Assembly: GCA_003598135.1 (NCBI GenBank)
Contig: QZKA01000026.1
Location: forward strand, 75,258 to 109,254
DNA from: Candidatus Omnitrophota bacterium
GTDB lineage: Bacteria > Omnitrophota > Gorgyraeia > Gygaellales > Profunditerraquicolaceae
Length of the DNA stretch: 33,997 nt
Direction: 5' to 3'
In this document: positions 1 through 9,328 of the stretch, piece after piece
Layout of the letters: each line of letters starts with the position of its first letter
Numbering within the stretch: the stretch's first letter is position 1
Position numbers and translations under genes: made by a program
The notes under the pieces: model-generated
Seen by the model: only the letters and a program-made list of their open reading frames with translations
The model's database searches: none
What the model was told of the DNA's origin: nothing

Positions 1-325
1 AGGCTATATTCATCAGCCTGTCCATGAACTCATACATCATCGCTTTGCGTAACGTTACCTTCGCGCCAATCGGGTTTCCCTGCTTGATCTTAAAATTTGC
101 AATAGCCTTTTTTGCCCTTCTCATAATGGGCCTTTGGCCAGTAATAACAGCCAACTCATCCATGCATTTCTCAAGAATCTTTATATCCCCCAAGGCTTCT
201 CCGACGCCCATATTCACCACAATTTTTTCAAGCCGCGGAATCGCCATCGGGTTTTTCACGCCGAATTTCTGCATCATCTGCGGTATAATTTCCTTCCTGT
301 ATTTTTCCAAAAGCCTGGGAATCAT
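1..325 (-). CDS. rplE: 50S ribosomal protein L5, C-terminus beyond window
   Basis: Large-subunit protein that binds 5S rRNA and contacts the P-site tRNA. The first 108 residues are present, starting [10 protein letters not shown] and containing the L5 signatures [10 protein letters not shown] (about residues 35-44) and ITGQRP (61-66), then the basic [11 protein letters not shown] stretch. It is cut by the window edge, and full L5 is usually about 180 aa. The ATG at 325 has an AAGG ribosome binding site 6 nt upstream. It lies 13 nt after rplX, the normal spc-operon order. Identity is certain; only the 3' end is missing. Confidence 0.97.
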   Translation of the reverse strand, partial: MIPRLLEKYRKEIIPQMMQKFGVKNPMAIPRLEKIVVNMGVGEALGDIKILEKCMDELAVITGQRPIMRRAKKAIANFKIKQGNPIGAKVTLRKAMMYEFMDRLMNIA

Positions 326-338
326 GCTCTACCTTCTT

Positions 339-647
339 TTAAAGTGTTCCTTTGCATTGTTTACAAACTCTCGCCTTAGAACCGTCTTTGGCCACTTTGA
401 TTCCTATCCTGGTAGGCTTGTTACAATTCTTGCATAAAAGGATGACGTTTGCGATGGCTAAAGGAGCTTCAATAGAAACAATGCCTCCCTGCTGATCTTG
501 CTGTTTCTTACGCATGCTTTTCTTGACAAGGTTAATACCCTCAACGATTATACGGCTTTCTCCTATTACCTTGAGCACCTTGCCCTTTTTACCCCTGTCT
601 TTTCCTTTTATTGCCTGGACCGTATCGTTCTTTTTAATCTTTGACAT
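339..647 (-). CDS. rplX: 50S ribosomal protein L24
   Basis: Assembly-initiator protein of the large subunit. The 102-residue product has the KOW-type start IKKNDTVQAIKGKDRGKKGKV typical of L24, split here at residues 4-24, and a C-terminal zinc-ribbon-like CxxC pair (CKNC about residue 74 and CKQC near the end), as in many non-proteobacterial L24 proteins. An in-frame TTG lies one codon upstream at 650. The ATG at 647 is preferred because GGAGG (655-659) sits 7 nt before it. That ATG shares one base with the rplN stop (TGATG), which implies translational coupling. Confidence 0.96.
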   Translation of the reverse strand: MSKIKKNDTVQAIKGKDRGKKGKVLKVIGESRIIVEGINLVKKSMRKKQQDQQGGIVSIEAPLAIANVILLCKNCNKPTRIGIKVAKDGSKARVCKQCKGTL

Positions 648-1015
648 CAAATAACCTCCGGCGCAAGCGAGATGATCTTGGTAAAGTTCTTCTCTCGTAG
701 TTCTTTCGCAACGGGGCCGAATACCCTTGTGCCCTTGGGATTAAGCTGGACATCGATAATCACGATGGCGTTGCGGTCAAACCTCAACACGGTACCATCA
801 AGCCTGCGTATCGGCTGTTTAGTCCTGACGATAACGGCCTTGGCAACTTCTCCTTTTTTAACCACCGCTTCAGGTGATGACTCTTTGACATTTACCGTAA
901 TCACGTCTCCTATTTCAGCGTGCATACAATTCTTTTTTCCGGTGACACTTATAAAGGACGCCCGCTTGGCACCCGTATTGTCCGCCACATCTAAAATTGT
1001 ACGCAATTGGATCAT
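647..1015 (-). CDS. rplN: 50S ribosomal protein L14
   Basis: Large-subunit protein at the subunit interface (bridge B8) and binding site of the silencing factor RsfS. The 122-residue length matches the family exactly. Visible hallmarks are the start [19 protein letters not shown], the [11 protein letters not shown] segment and the ending [18 protein letters not shown]. Its stop overlaps the rplX ATG by one base, and it begins 4 nt after rpsQ. Nothing is unusual. Confidence 0.98.
   Translation of the reverse strand: MIQLRTILDVADNTGAKRASFISVTGKKNCMHAEIGDVITVNVKESSPEAVVKKGEVAKAVIVRTKQPIRRLDGTVLRFDRNAIVIIDVQLNPKGTRVFGPVAKELREKNFTKIISLAPEVI
655..659 (-). promoter_or_regulatory. Ribosome binding site deciding the rplX start
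   Basis: GGAGG lies 7 nt upstream of the ATG at 647 and inside the 3' end of rplN. The spacing favours this ATG over the TTG at 650, which would be only 4 nt away. Confidence 0.7.
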
Positions 1016-1019
1016 CGCT

Positions 1020-1292
1020 TTATTCCTTCAATTCTGATTGAATCACTTGTGCTTTTTTAAGTATCTCAACGAGCCTAAAACGCTTATCTTTAGAAAGCGG
1101 CCTTGTTTCAAGGATCCTTACTTCATCGCCGACTTTAGCCTGGCGCAACTCATCATGCACTTTATATTTATTGCACTTCTTCGTGATACGCCTGTACTTG
1201 GGATGCTTGGCTAAGCGCGTCACGCGCACGATTATTGTCTTTTCCATTTTATCGCTTACTACTATTCCCCTAAATTCTTTTCTTCTTCCCAT
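1020..1292 (-). CDS. rpsQ: 30S ribosomal protein S17
   Basis: Primary 16S rRNA-binding protein of the small-subunit body. The 90-residue OB-fold protein shows the S17 core [14 protein letters not shown] (about 9-22), [19 protein letters not shown] (33-51) and [21 protein letters not shown]. The initiation codon overlaps the last base of rpmC (TAATG-type junction), so the two are probably translationally coupled. A short Lys/Glu-rich tail follows the conserved core. Confidence 0.97.
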   Translation of the reverse strand: MGRRKEFRGIVVSDKMEKTIIVRVTRLAKHPKYRRITKKCNKYKVHDELRQAKVGDEVRILETRPLSKDKRFRLVEILKKAQVIQSELKE

Positions 1293-1486
1293 TATTTCTC
1301 TCTCTTTTTCTCGGTAAGGATGGTGCGAATCCTGGCTATATCTTTTTTTATCAAAGAAAACATATGGGGCTTGTCTACCCTAGCGCCATAACGCTGTAAA
1401 TTCTGTTTGAACAAATCTTCTTTAAGCGTTTTTTCTTTCTGAACAAGCTCTTGTTCCGTAAGATCCCTCAGTTCCTTCGTCTTCAT
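1292..1486 (-). CDS. rpmC: 50S ribosomal protein L29
   Basis: Small two-helix protein near the polypeptide exit tunnel that forms part of the docking site for trigger factor and SRP. The 64-residue product has the family start MKTKELRDLTEQEL, the LKEDLFKQNLQ helix and the ending IKKDIARIRTILTEKKREK. It lies 1 nt after rplP and overlaps rpsQ by 1 nt, as expected in the S10 operon. Confidence 0.96.
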   Translation of the reverse strand: MKTKELRDLTEQELVQKEKTLKEDLFKQNLQRYGARVDKPHMFSLIKKDIARIRTILTEKKREK

Positions 1487-1487
1487 T

Positions 1488-1904
1488 TTATTTATGAGCC
1501 CTCGTTATGAATTTCGTTTTCAAAGGCAGCTTATATGCGACGAGCCTGAAACACTGACGCGCGTATTCCTCAAGGACACCACCCAACTCAAACAAGATAC
1601 GGCCCCTCTTGACTACGCAAACCCAGTGGTCGATATCGCCCTTGCCTTTGCCCATACGTACTTCAGCCGGCTTCTTAGTAATTGATTTATCGGGGAATAG
1701 CCTAATCCAAAGCTTTCCCCCTTTATGGAGCTGTCTCGCTAATATAACCCTCGCAGCCTCAATCTGGCTGCTTTTAATCCATCCATTCTGCAGGCATTTT
1801 AAGCCGAATTCTCCAAACGCAAGCTCTGCGCCACGGGTAGATAATCCTCGCCGCGTCCCTTTTTGTAATTTCCTGTATTTTACCCTCTTGGGCATCAACG
1901 TCAT
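1488..1904 (-). CDS. rplP: 50S ribosomal protein L16
   Basis: Large-subunit protein that organises the A-site tRNA elbow and late assembly. The 138-residue product has [14 protein letters not shown] at its start, the [13 protein letters not shown] segment (about 23-35), [17 protein letters not shown] (81-97) and the LPLKTKFI ending. The ATG at 1904 has AGGA about 7 nt upstream. The alternative ATG nine bases downstream (1895) would give the more usual MPKRVKYRK start, so the start is uncertain by three residues. It is 17 nt after rpsC. Confidence 0.96.
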   Translation of the reverse strand: MTLMPKRVKYRKLQKGTRRGLSTRGAELAFGEFGLKCLQNGWIKSSQIEAARVILARQLHKGGKLWIRLFPDKSITKKPAEVRMGKGKGDIDHWVCVVKRGRILFELGGVLEEYARQCFRLVAYKLPLKTKFITRAHK

Positions 1905-1921
1905 CGCATATTCCTACTGTT

Positions 1922-2644
1922 TTAAGCCGATTCGGCTTTCCCGGGCTGCCCCGGATGTGCGGATACCGCATCTTCCGGTTTAAGGACCTGAGACTTTTCA
2001 ATCAATGTGTCGCCTTTAAAAATCCATACCTTAGTTCCTATCAATCCGTAGGTGGTAAAACTTTCAGCGAACCCGTAATCGATATCGGCACGCAGGGTCT
2101 GAAGCGGGATTTTACCTTGTTTATAAGTTTCGGTACGGCACATTTCTGCACCACCCAACCTTCCCGCGCAACAAATCTTGACGCCTTTTGCCCCTGCGGA
2201 CATCGACTGTTCGATCGAGCGTTTTATCGCCCTGCGAAAAGCTATTCTTTTTTCTATCTGTAGCGCGATATTTTCAGCAACCAGCTGTGCATCCAAGCCG
2301 GGATTCTTGATCTCTTCAATATCAATAGAAACCTCGGACTTCAGTATATTATTTAATTCATCCTTTAAGCGCTCGATATCCGATCCATGCCGGCCTATAA
2401 TAATGCCTGGCCTGGCACTAAAGATCCTGACCTTCACGCGCTCGGCAAGCCTCTCTATATAAATCTTAGAAACCGCAGCCTGCCTGAATTTCTTTTTAAT
2501 ATACTGGCGCACTTGGCGGTCTTCAATTACAAAGCGTGCGAAGTTTTTAGGCCTGGCGAACCACAGACTCAGCCACGTCCTCTTTTTACCGTCTATCCTG
2601 TCCAAGCCCAATCTTTGTATATACGGATGAACCTTCTGCCCCAT
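1922..2644 (-). CDS. rpsC: 30S ribosomal protein S3
   Basis: Small-subunit head protein lining the mRNA entry channel and contributing to helicase activity. The 240-residue product has the N-terminal MGQKVHP, the KH domain with ARPGIIIGRHGSDIERLK (about 77-94) and the C-terminal domain with CAGRLGGAEMCRTE and GKIPLQTLRADIDYGF. The C-terminal tail after about residue 215 is Pro/Ala-rich and variable, as in other S3 proteins. It lies 4 nt after rplV in standard S10 order. Confidence 0.98.
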   Translation of the reverse strand: MGQKVHPYIQRLGLDRIDGKKRTWLSLWFARPKNFARFVIEDRQVRQYIKKKFRQAAVSKIYIERLAERVKVRIFSARPGIIIGRHGSDIERLKDELNNILKSEVSIDIEEIKNPGLDAQLVAENIALQIEKRIAFRRAIKRSIEQSMSAGAKGVKICCAGRLGGAEMCRTETYKQGKIPLQTLRADIDYGFAESFTTYGLIGTKVWIFKGDTLIEKSQVLKPEDAVSAHPGQPGKAESA

Positions 2645-2648
2645 GTGT

Positions 2649-2987
2649 TTACTCTCCGGATTTTAGGTCTAATTCCAGCTTCACGTGGCAGGTGCGTTTT
2701 TTTATAGGCGCAGCCCTGCCGAATGCCGCGGCCTTGTACCTCTTCCATGACGGCCCGACGTTACAGAGTATTTTAGAAACATACAACTGGTTACTGTTGA
2801 AGCCCTTGACTTTCGCATTCGCTATCGCAGACCTCAATATCTTCAACAGGTATTCCTTAGGCCGCTTGTTTAAATTAACCAGTATAGACTCTGCCATCTT
2901 GGCATCCTTAAGGCGGATAAGTTCAATGACCTGTCTCATCTTCGTAGGTGAAATCCTCAAAAATTTCGCTTCTGATTTTACTATCAT
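2649..2987 (-). CDS. rplV: 50S ribosomal protein L22
   Basis: Large-subunit protein whose long beta hairpin lines the exit tunnel and helps form the erythromycin-sensitive constriction with L4. The 112-residue product starts with AKFLRISPTKMRQVIELIR and ends with the hairpin region RAAPIKKRTCHVKLEL. The order rpsS-rplV-rpsC is standard, with 2 nt and 4 nt gaps. The tip residues show no obvious insertion or deletion. Confidence 0.97.
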   Translation of the reverse strand: MIVKSEAKFLRISPTKMRQVIELIRLKDAKMAESILVNLNKRPKEYLLKILRSAIANAKVKGFNSNQLYVSKILCNVGPSWKRYKAAAFGRAAPIKKRTCHVKLELDLKSGE

Positions 2988-2989
2988 TG

Positions 2990-3277
2990 TTACGTTTTCT
3001 CCGCTGCTTTCTTGGCCTTGACACCGCCGTGCTTCCTAAAAATGCGGCTGGGCGCGAATTCCCCGAATTTGTGACCGACCATATTTTCGGTCACAAATAC
3101 CGGCACATGTTTTCTGCCGTCATATACCGCAAATGTAAATCCCACAAAATCGGGAATTATGGTAGAGCGCCTTGACCAGGTCTTGATCGCCTGGCGGCTT
3201 CCGGAGCGACGGGCAACGTCTACTTTTTTTATCAACTTCTCTTCTACAAAAGGACCTTTTTTTAGAGAACGCGGCAT
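2990..3277 (-). CDS. rpsS: 30S ribosomal protein S19
   Basis: Small-subunit head protein that forms a complex with S13 and contacts the A-site finger. The 95-residue product matches the family length and has [15 protein letters not shown] at the start, [14 protein letters not shown] (about 34-47) and [19 protein letters not shown] (62-80). The C-terminus is short and basic. The gap to rplB is 3 nt. Confidence 0.98.
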   Translation of the reverse strand: MPRSLKKGPFVEEKLIKKVDVARRSGSRQAIKTWSRRSTIIPDFVGFTFAVYDGRKHVPVFVTENMVGHKFGEFAPSRIFRKHGGVKAKKAAEKT

Positions 3278-3280
3278 AGT

Positions 3281-4114
3281 TTATTTTCTCCTCTTCACTA
3301 TAAATTTGTCGGAATATTTTCCCGGCTTTCTCGTTCTATACCCTTTCGTGGGGAGACCTTCCGGAGAAACAGGATGCGGATTTCCCTGCCCTGATTTACC
3401 TTCGCCCCCGCCATGAGGATGATCAACGGGATTCATAGCCAAGCCCCTCGAAACCGGCTTTCTTCCCATCCAGCGCATCCGGCCTGCTTTGCCTATTTTG
3501 ACAGCCTCGTGCTCCACATTGCTGAGCTGCCCGATGGTAGCATGGCAATCAAGATACACAAGCCTTACTTCGCCTGAAGGCAGCCTCAGGTGCGCAAACT
3601 CACCCTCTTTGGCAACCACCTGAGCGCTTGAGCCGGCACTTCTGACAATCTGGCCGCCCTTGCCCTTGACGAGTTCGACGTTATGAACCGGCGTGCCCTG
3701 GGGAATAAACCTTAAACGAAAACAATTGCCGTTCTTTACTTCTATATCCTTACTATCGGAAGAAACGACCTGTTCTCCGACCTGTAGACCTACAGGTGCA
3801 AGAATGTACCTTTTTTCGTTATTGGGGTACTCAACCAGCGCAATGCGGCACGTACGGTTAGGATCGTATTCAATAGAAACTATCTTGCCTGGTACATCCA
3901 ATAGGTTTCGTTTAAAATCTATGATCCTGAGCATCTGTTTGTGGCCGCCTGCAATACGCCGGCAGGTCACTCTTCCATATGCATTGCGCCCACCGGACTT
4001 TCTAAGTGGAGCCAACAGAGACTTCTCAGGGTTTTTCTTGGTTATCTCGGAAAAATCATAACCAATCATGAAGCGCCGTGAAGGAGTAGTAGGTCTGTAT
4101 TTTTTTATTCCCAT
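3281..4114 (-). CDS. rplB: 50S ribosomal protein L2
   Basis: Large-subunit protein essential for subunit association and peptidyl-transferase centre assembly. The 277-residue product has an N-terminal OB domain with [20 protein letters not shown], a central SH3-like domain, and the C-terminal signature [18 protein letters not shown] carrying the functionally critical His of the NPVDHPHGG motif. The second residue after GRN differs from the common GRNNxG form, which is within family variation. It lies 9 nt after rplW. Confidence 0.98.
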   Translation of the reverse strand: MGIKKYRPTTPSRRFMIGYDFSEITKKNPEKSLLAPLRKSGGRNAYGRVTCRRIAGGHKQMLRIIDFKRNLLDVPGKIVSIEYDPNRTCRIALVEYPNNEKRYILAPVGLQVGEQVVSSDSKDIEVKNGNCFRLRFIPQGTPVHNVELVKGKGGQIVRSAGSSAQVVAKEGEFAHLRLPSGEVRLVYLDCHATIGQLSNVEHEAVKIGKAGRMRWMGRKPVSRGLAMNPVDHPHGGGEGKSGQGNPHPVSPEGLPTKGYRTRKPGKYSDKFIVKRRK

Positions 4115-4123
4115 TTTTTTCCC

Positions 4124-4402
4124 CTATGCAATTTCTATCTTTTGCCCTTCTTGCAACGTAACGAGAGCCTTCTTAAGGTCAGCGGTCTTGCCGATCTGGT
4201 AGCGCACCTTCTTAAGCTTGCCCTTGGAAATAAGAGTATTCACCTCTTTTACTTTTACTCTATATATTTGCTCGACTGCTTCTTTGATCTGCCTCTTGGA
4301 GCTTCTGGGGGCAACCAGAAAAAGATACTTCCCTAAAGGTTCAGCAATAGTCGATTTTTCCGTTCTTATTAATGACCTAATAATATCCTGGGGATATATC
4401 AT
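4124..4402 (-). CDS. rplW: 50S ribosomal protein L23
   Basis: Exit-tunnel rim protein that docks trigger factor and SRP. The 92-residue product has the L23 pattern RSLIRTEKSTI near the start, KYLFLVAPRSSKRQIKEAVEQIY (about 25-47) with VKVKEVNTL, and the extended basic loop before the C-terminus. The ATG overlaps the rplD stop by 4 nt, consistent with coupled translation. Confidence 0.96.
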   Translation of the reverse strand: MIYPQDIIRSLIRTEKSTIAEPLGKYLFLVAPRSSKRQIKEAVEQIYRVKVKEVNTLISKGKLKKVRYQIGKTADLKKALVTLQEGQKIEIA

Positions 4403-5034
4403 TTTATCCTACTTATCAATTCCTTAAAGCCGTCCTTGGTCGCAATAACCTTGCGCGCGGCAAGTAACTCATAGGCGTTTGTGTATCGTGCATTGCCTAC
4501 CTCCAAGAAAGACAAATTCCTCAACGCCCTAGCCAACTGTTCATCCAGTGTGCCGCCTACCACCAATAATGCCTTTTTAGTCTGCGCCCCTACCTTTAGA
4601 TTGGAGAATATCCGAGCAACCTCCCTGGTCTTTCCTTCTTGCGCCTTGAGCGCGTCGATAATAATTAAATTATTTTCTTTTAGCTTGGCATTCAGGGCAG
4701 ATTTAAGCGCCAACTGTTTTATTCTTTTCGGCAAAAGACGCGAATAATCGCGCGGATGGGGCCCGAATACAACCCCACCATGCCTCCATAAAGGCGACCT
4801 GGTGGAACCTACGCGGGCACGGCCTGTGCCTTTTTGCCTCCATGGCTTACGCCCGCCCCCGGAAACCTCGCCCCGTGTCTTTGTGCTTGCGAGACCCTTT
4901 CTCTGGTTAGCCCTGAAAGCCACTACGGCCTGGTGCAATGCAGTCTTATGCACAAGCCCATCAAAGACCTTTTCGTCAAGCTTGACATTATCTATTTCTT
5001 TGCCTTCTGTATTATATATAGGTAAGGTTATCAT
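4399..5034 (-). CDS. rplD: 50S ribosomal protein L4
   Basis: Large-subunit protein with an extended loop into the exit tunnel; in E. coli it also represses the S10 operon. The 211-residue product has the conserved loop GGRKPWRQKGTGRARVGSTRSPLWRHGGVVFGP at about residues 61-93 and the RLLPKRIKQLALKSAL helix after it. The start overlaps the rplC stop by 4 nt and the stop overlaps the rplW start by 4 nt. The tuf-rpsJ gap is only 5 nt, so an E. coli-style L4-responsive S10 leader cannot be present there. Confidence 0.97.
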   Translation of the reverse strand: MITLPIYNTEGKEIDNVKLDEKVFDGLVHKTALHQAVVAFRANQRKGLASTKTRGEVSGGGRKPWRQKGTGRARVGSTRSPLWRHGGVVFGPHPRDYSRLLPKRIKQLALKSALNAKLKENNLIIIDALKAQEGKTREVARIFSNLKVGAQTKKALLVVGGTLDEQLARALRNLSFLEVGNARYTNAYELLAARKVIATKDGFKELISRIK

Positions 5035-5651
5035 TGCACAGCCTTTTTCTTTTTCGCCTTCCTGATCATCAGATAACTGTTTTTATGGCCCGGAACCGAC
5101 CCCTTGATTAATAATAAACTGTTTCCCGCGTCGACTTTTACCACGCGTAAGTTCTGGGTAGTAACCCTGATATTACCCATATGGCCGGGAAGATGGTGGC
5201 CTTTCCATACCCTTCCAGGAGTAGTGCTTGAACCAAGAGAGCCAATCCTTCGATGAGACGTAGAGCCATGGGTCCTGGGGCCACCACGCCAGTTCCAGCG
5301 CTTCATACCGCCCTGAAACCCCTTACCTATCGAAATACCGGTAATATCCACAAAATCACCGGCTTTAAATATGTCAGCCTTTATTTCTTCACCAACCTTG
5401 TACTCTTTTGTAGTATCCTTAGTGACCTCCCTGATGAATTTGCGCGGGGCGATATTGAGTTTTTTAAAATATCCCGCTTTCGGCTTATTCGTTTTCTTTT
5501 CTTTTATCTCATCAAAACCGACCTGCACGGTTTTTTCCATGACTGCCAAAACCGGGCAGGGGCCCGCCTCAATGACCGTTACGCTCACCGCCTTACCGTC
5601 ATCGGTAAAAATATGGGTCATACCAATTTTTTTTCCTAGTAAACCAAACAT
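5031..5651 (-). CDS. rplC: 50S ribosomal protein L3
   Basis: Early-assembly large-subunit protein with a loop reaching the peptidyl-transferase centre. The 206-residue product shows MFGLLGKKIGMTHIF at the start, GISIGKGFQGGMKRW (about residues 106-120) and TPGRVWKGHHLPGHMGN. The stretch before TPG reads SLGSST where E. coli L3 has SIGQNQ, so the glutamine methylated by PrmB in E. coli is absent. It is separated from rpsJ by 49 nt, the largest gap in the array downstream of secE, with AAGGA just before the ATG. Confidence 0.98.
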   Translation of the reverse strand: MFGLLGKKIGMTHIFTDDGKAVSVTVIEAGPCPVLAVMEKTVQVGFDEIKEKKTNKPKAGYFKKLNIAPRKFIREVTKDTTKEYKVGEEIKADIFKAGDFVDITGISIGKGFQGGMKRWNWRGGPRTHGSTSHRRIGSLGSSTTPGRVWKGHHLPGHMGNIRVTTQNLRVVKVDAGNSLLLIKGSVPGHKNSYLMIRKAKKKKAVQ

Positions 5652-5700
5652 ATGTCCTTATCTCTCCGTCTTCAGAAAAATCACAAAGAAGGAAAAAGAG

Positions 5701-6000
5701 CTATTTGATTTCTACATCAATACCTGCAGGTAAATTCAGCTTTCTCAGGGCATCAATCGTCTTTGAGGTCGGCTCAAAGATATCAATCAATCGTTTGTGC
5801 GTGGCGATGCCAAACTGTTCGCGGGATTTCTTATCGATAACCGGCGAACGCAGCACTGTGTACACTTCCTTTTTTGTCGGCAACGGCAAGGGGCCGGAGA
5901 TCTTGGCTCCTGTACGCTTCACTGTTTCGACAATTTCACCAGCTGCCTGATCCAAAAGGCGGTGGTCGTATGCCCTGAGTTTTATGCGTATTTTCTGCAT
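5701..6000 (-). CDS. rpsJ: 30S ribosomal protein S10 (NusE)
   Basis: Small-subunit head protein that also acts as NusE, binding NusB in antitermination and bridging NusG to the ribosome. The 99-residue length is typical. Hallmarks are [17 protein letters not shown] (about 4-20), [29 protein letters not shown] (37-65) and [10 protein letters not shown] at the end. Here it follows tuf by 5 nt, so the S10 and str operons are fused. No promoter is visible between them. Confidence 0.98.
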   Translation of the reverse strand: MQKIRIKLRAYDHRLLDQAAGEIVETVKRTGAKISGPLPLPTKKEVYTVLRSPVIDKKSREQFGIATHKRLIDIFEPTSKTIDALRKLNLPAGIDVEIK

Positions 6001-6005
6001 TTTTT

Positions 6006-7211
6006 TTACGCGATAATCCCGGTTACTACTCCGGCACCTACTGTATGGCCTCCCTCGCGGATGGCAAAACGCGACTCTTTCTCCATCGCAATAGGAGTAA
6101 TCAACTCTACTTCTACCTCAATGTTATCGCCGGGCATAATCATTTCAACGCCTTGCGGCAATGTAACGCTTCCCGTAACGTCAGTGGTGCGAAAATAGAA
6201 TTGTGGCCTGTACCCTTTGAAGAATGGGGTGTGCCTTCCGCCCTCTTCTTTGGTAAGCACGTACACCTGCGCCTTGAATTTCGTATGCGGCGTAATTGAC
6301 TTAGGTGCCGCAATGACCATTCCGCGTTCAATTGTATCCTTATCAACGCCGCGCAAAAGCAACCCGACATTATCGCCGGCCTGGCCCTCGTCAAGCGTCT
6401 TTCTGAACATCTCAACGCCGGTGACCACCGTCTTGTAGACTTCGGGTCTTAAGCCGACGATTTCAACTTCTTCGTTTACCTTAACTTTACCGCGCTCAAT
6501 CCTGCCGGTGCCTACGGTGCCTCTTCCTTCAATGCTGAACACGTCTTCCACCGCCATAAGGAGCGGCTTATCGAGATCTCTGACAGGAATAGGAATGAAC
6601 TCGTCAGCTGCTTTCATCAGGTCAAGAATAGGCTTGCAGTCCTCAGAATTCGGGTCCCCGCCTATCTGCAATGCTTTTAATGCGCTCCCTTTAATCACCG
6701 GCGTCTTATCTCCCGGATAACCATATTTGGTAAGCAACTCTCTTACTTCCATTTCAACCAAGTCGACGAGTTCTTTATCGGAAACCAGGTCGATCTTGTT
6801 TAAAAACACAACCATCGAAGGCACATTCACCTGGCGGGCCAGAAGAATATGCTCTCTTGTCTGGGGCATCGGGCCATCTGCGGCCGATACTACCAGAATC
6901 GCGCCATCCATCTGCGCTGCGCCGGTAATCATGTTTTTAATGAAATCCGCATGACCGGGGCAATCGATGTGTGCATAGTGACGGTTATCAGTTTCATATT
7001 CAACATGTGCAACTGAAATCGTCAGAATCTTGGTCTCATCCCTTACCGTACCACCCTTGGCAATATCTGCATATTCACGCGCCTGCGCTTTCCCGAGCTT
7101 CGACAATACATAGGTGATTGCGGAAGTAAGAGAAGTCTTGCCATGGTCAATATGACCGATGGTCCCGATGTTGACGTGCGGCTTGCTTCTTACAAATTTT
7201 TCTTTAGCCAT
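6006..7211 (-). CDS. tuf: Translation elongation factor Tu (variant switch I)
   Basis: GTPase that delivers aminoacyl-tRNA to the ribosomal A site. The 401-residue product has G1 GHIDHGKT (19-26), G3 DCPGH (83-87, with the catalytic His87), G4 NKID and G5 SALK, then canonical domains 2 and 3 ([29 protein letters not shown]). Switch I is unusual: residues 50-65 read [16 protein letters not shown] instead of the common IDNAPEEKARGITI, two residues longer and without the Arg-Gly of the G2 box, although the Mg-binding Thr is kept as Thr64. Both flanks stay in frame, so this is not a frameshift. It is the only tuf copy in the window, 18 nt after fusA. Confidence 0.98.
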   Translation of the reverse strand: MAKEKFVRSKPHVNIGTIGHIDHGKTSLTSAITYVLSKLGKAQAREYADIAKGGTVRDETKILTISVAHVEYETDNRHYAHIDCPGHADFIKNMITGAAQMDGAILVVSAADGPMPQTREHILLARQVNVPSMVVFLNKIDLVSDKELVDLVEMEVRELLTKYGYPGDKTPVIKGSALKALQIGGDPNSEDCKPILDLMKAADEFIPIPVRDLDKPLLMAVEDVFSIEGRGTVGTGRIERGKVKVNEEVEIVGLRPEVYKTVVTGVEMFRKTLDEGQAGDNVGLLLRGVDKDTIERGMVIAAPKSITPHTKFKAQVYVLTKEEGGRHTPFFKGYRPQFYFRTTDVTGSVTLPQGVEMIMPGDNIEVEVELITPIAMEKESRFAIREGGHTVGAGVVTGIIA

Positions 7212-7229
7212 TACTTCACCTCCGGTTTT

Positions 7230-9326
7230 TTAAACACCTTTTCTCTCGCTATAAGTAAAACTAACAGTAATTTTTTCGGCTATATTTAAAGGCACCTCAC
7301 TGTAGTATGAGGGCTCCATTGTATAGGAGGCACGTCCTTGTGTCAATGACCGTAAGTTGGTTGCATAATTAAAAATTTCTGCCAAAGGTACATAAGTCCT
7401 GATTAAACGGACATTCGCCCGCTGAGTAAGGGAAATTATTTTTGCCCTGCGGGAATTAAGGTCCCCTATAACCTGGCCCATATATTCTTCGGGGACTACT
7501 ACTTCCATGTCCATAATGGGTTCAAGCAGCACTGGGTGCGCCTTCTTCACGCCATCGTTAAACGCAATTGCGGCTGCCATTTTAAAAGCGAGCTCCGAAG
7601 AATCGACCTCGTGGAAAGAGCCGTCAACCAAAGTAATCTTCACGTCGGTGATTGGGTATCCGGCAATGACTCCGCTCTTTGCCGCATCAAAAACCCCACG
7701 TTTCACTGAAGGTATATATTCCCTGGGGATTGCCCCGCTTTTTATCTTGTCTTCAAAGGTAATACCGGTGCCGGGCATCTCTTGAGGCTCAAGATCCAAG
7801 ACCACGTGTCCATATTGGCCGCGCCCGCCGGACTGCTGGATGAATTTTCCGATACTGTGTGCCTTCTTGGTAATTGTTTCCCGGTATGCGACCTGAGGAG
7901 CGCCTATCTGTGCCTCGATATTGAATTCTCTTAAGATCCGGTCGATGATTACCTCAAGATGTAATTGTCCCATTCCAGAGATGACCGTCTGGCCGGTCTC
8001 CTGGTTATAGGTAACACGGAAAGACGGATCCTCCTCTTCAAGTTTATGCAACACCATGCCAAGCTTTTCCTGGTCCTGTTTGGTCTTGGGCTCAATAGCC
8101 TGTTGAAGTACCGGCTCAGGAAAAGTCATGGATTCGATAAGTATAGGGCTCCTCTCGTCACAAAGGGTGTGCCCGGTTTTTGTTTCTTTAAGCCCGACTG
8201 CAGCGATAATGTCGCCCGTCGAGACGATCTCAATAATTTCCTGGCGGTTCGCATGCATTCTCAATAATTTAGAAACTCGTTCTTTTTCTCTGACGGTTGA
8301 ATTGTATATATAGCTTCCTGCCTTCAGTGCTCCGGAGTACACGCGGATATAATTAATCTTCCCCACATAAGGATCGGTACTCACCTTAAAACACAGGGCA
8401 GAAAATGGCGCCTTGTCAGAACAGGCAATCTCTTCAAATTCCCCCGTATCAGGATTCATTCCTTTAACAGGAGGCAGGTCTTTCGGGGAAGGCAGATATG
8501 CGCATATCGCATCGAGCAACAATTGGATCCCTTTATTGCGCAGTGAGGTCCCGCAAAGCACCGGCACAAATTTGTTCGTGATCGTATTGGTGCGGATTGC
8601 CCTTTTTATATCGTCGTTGGAAATCTCTTTGCCGTGGACAAACTTATCCATCATGTCTGCATCTACTTCTGCAAGTCTCTCAATCAAAATAGAACGGTGG
8701 TGATTGGCCTCCTGCAAATGCTCTTGAGGAATATCCACCACTTCGCGTTCTTTGCCTAATTCATCCTTGTATACGACAAACTTCTTTTCAATCAAGTCAA
8801 TAATGCCTTCAAATTGTTCTTCATAGCCCACAGGAATCTGGATGGCCGCCGCATGCGCGCTAAGCTTGGCATGAATATCCTTAATCGTGTCGAAAAAATT
8901 GCTTCCTGTCCTGTCCATTTTATTCACAAATGCGATCCTCGGCACCCCATAACGCTCTGCCTGGCGCCACACAGTTTCTGATTGCGGTTCAACGCCACCA
9001 ACCCCGCAGAACACTACTACTGCCCCGTCAAGCACCTTTAATGACCGCTCCACCTCAACCGTAAAATCCACATGACCCGGGGTATCGATAATATTGATGG
9101 TGAAATCGCCCCATATGCATGTCGTACAGGCAGCGGTAATGGTAATCCCGCGCTCCTGCTCCTGTATCATCCAATCCATAGTAGCGGTGCCCTGGTCAAC
9201 TTCGCCGATTTTATAGGTCTTGCCGGTAAAATAGAGAATGCGCTCAGTAGTCGTGGTCTTTCCCGCGTCTATATGGGCGATAATACCGATATTCCTAATT
9301 TTTTCCAACGGAATTGCGTGTCTCAT
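7230..9326 (-). CDS. fusA: Translation elongation factor G
   Basis: GTPase that drives tRNA-mRNA translocation and, with RRF, ribosome recycling. The 698-residue product has G1 AHIDAGKTT (17-25), a canonical switch I with ERGITI, G3 DTPGHVDF, G4 NKMD, then domains II-V including the RGQYGHV segment of domain IV. An in-frame ATG at 9335 lies inside rpsG. The ATG at 9326, 2 nt after the rpsG stop, is preferred because it gives the usual [15 protein letters not shown] start, although the ribosome binding site is weak for both. Unlike EF-Tu next door, the switch I motif is normal. Confidence 0.97.
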   Translation of the reverse strand: MRHAIPLEKIRNIGIIAHIDAGKTTTTERILYFTGKTYKIGEVDQGTATMDWMIQEQERGITITAACTTCIWGDFTINIIDTPGHVDFTVEVERSLKVLDGAVVVFCGVGGVEPQSETVWRQAERYGVPRIAFVNKMDRTGSNFFDTIKDIHAKLSAHAAAIQIPVGYEEQFEGIIDLIEKKFVVYKDELGKEREVVDIPQEHLQEANHHRSILIERLAEVDADMMDKFVHGKEISNDDIKRAIRTNTITNKFVPVLCGTSLRNKGIQLLLDAICAYLPSPKDLPPVKGMNPDTGEFEEIACSDKAPFSALCFKVSTDPYVGKINYIRVYSGALKAGSYIYNSTVREKERVSKLLRMHANRQEIIEIVSTGDIIAAVGLKETKTGHTLCDERSPILIESMTFPEPVLQQAIEPKTKQDQEKLGMVLHKLEEEDPSFRVTYNQETGQTVISGMGQLHLEVIIDRILREFNIEAQIGAPQVAYRETITKKAHSIGKFIQQSGGRGQYGHVVLDLEPQEMPGTGITFEDKIKSGAIPREYIPSVKRGVFDAAKSGVIAGYPITDVKITLVDGSFHEVDSSELAFKMAAAIAFNDGVKKAHPVLLEPIMDMEVVVPEEYMGQVIGDLNSRRAKIISLTQRANVRLIRTYVPLAEIFNYATNLRSLTQGRASYTMEPSYYSEVPLNIAEKITVSFTYSERKGV

Positions 9327-9328
9327 AA

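Noticed and set aside
24..5733. Plus-strand reading frames across the ribosomal genes
   Set aside because: They are antisense to strongly conserved ribosomal protein genes, have no family resemblance and no convincing ribosome binding sites.
7017..7064. Paired frameshifts as the cause of the odd EF-Tu switch I
   Set aside because: Both flanks are in the same frame with normal EF-Tu sequence, and the segment has sensible codons and keeps the Mg-binding Thr. A real variant is more likely.
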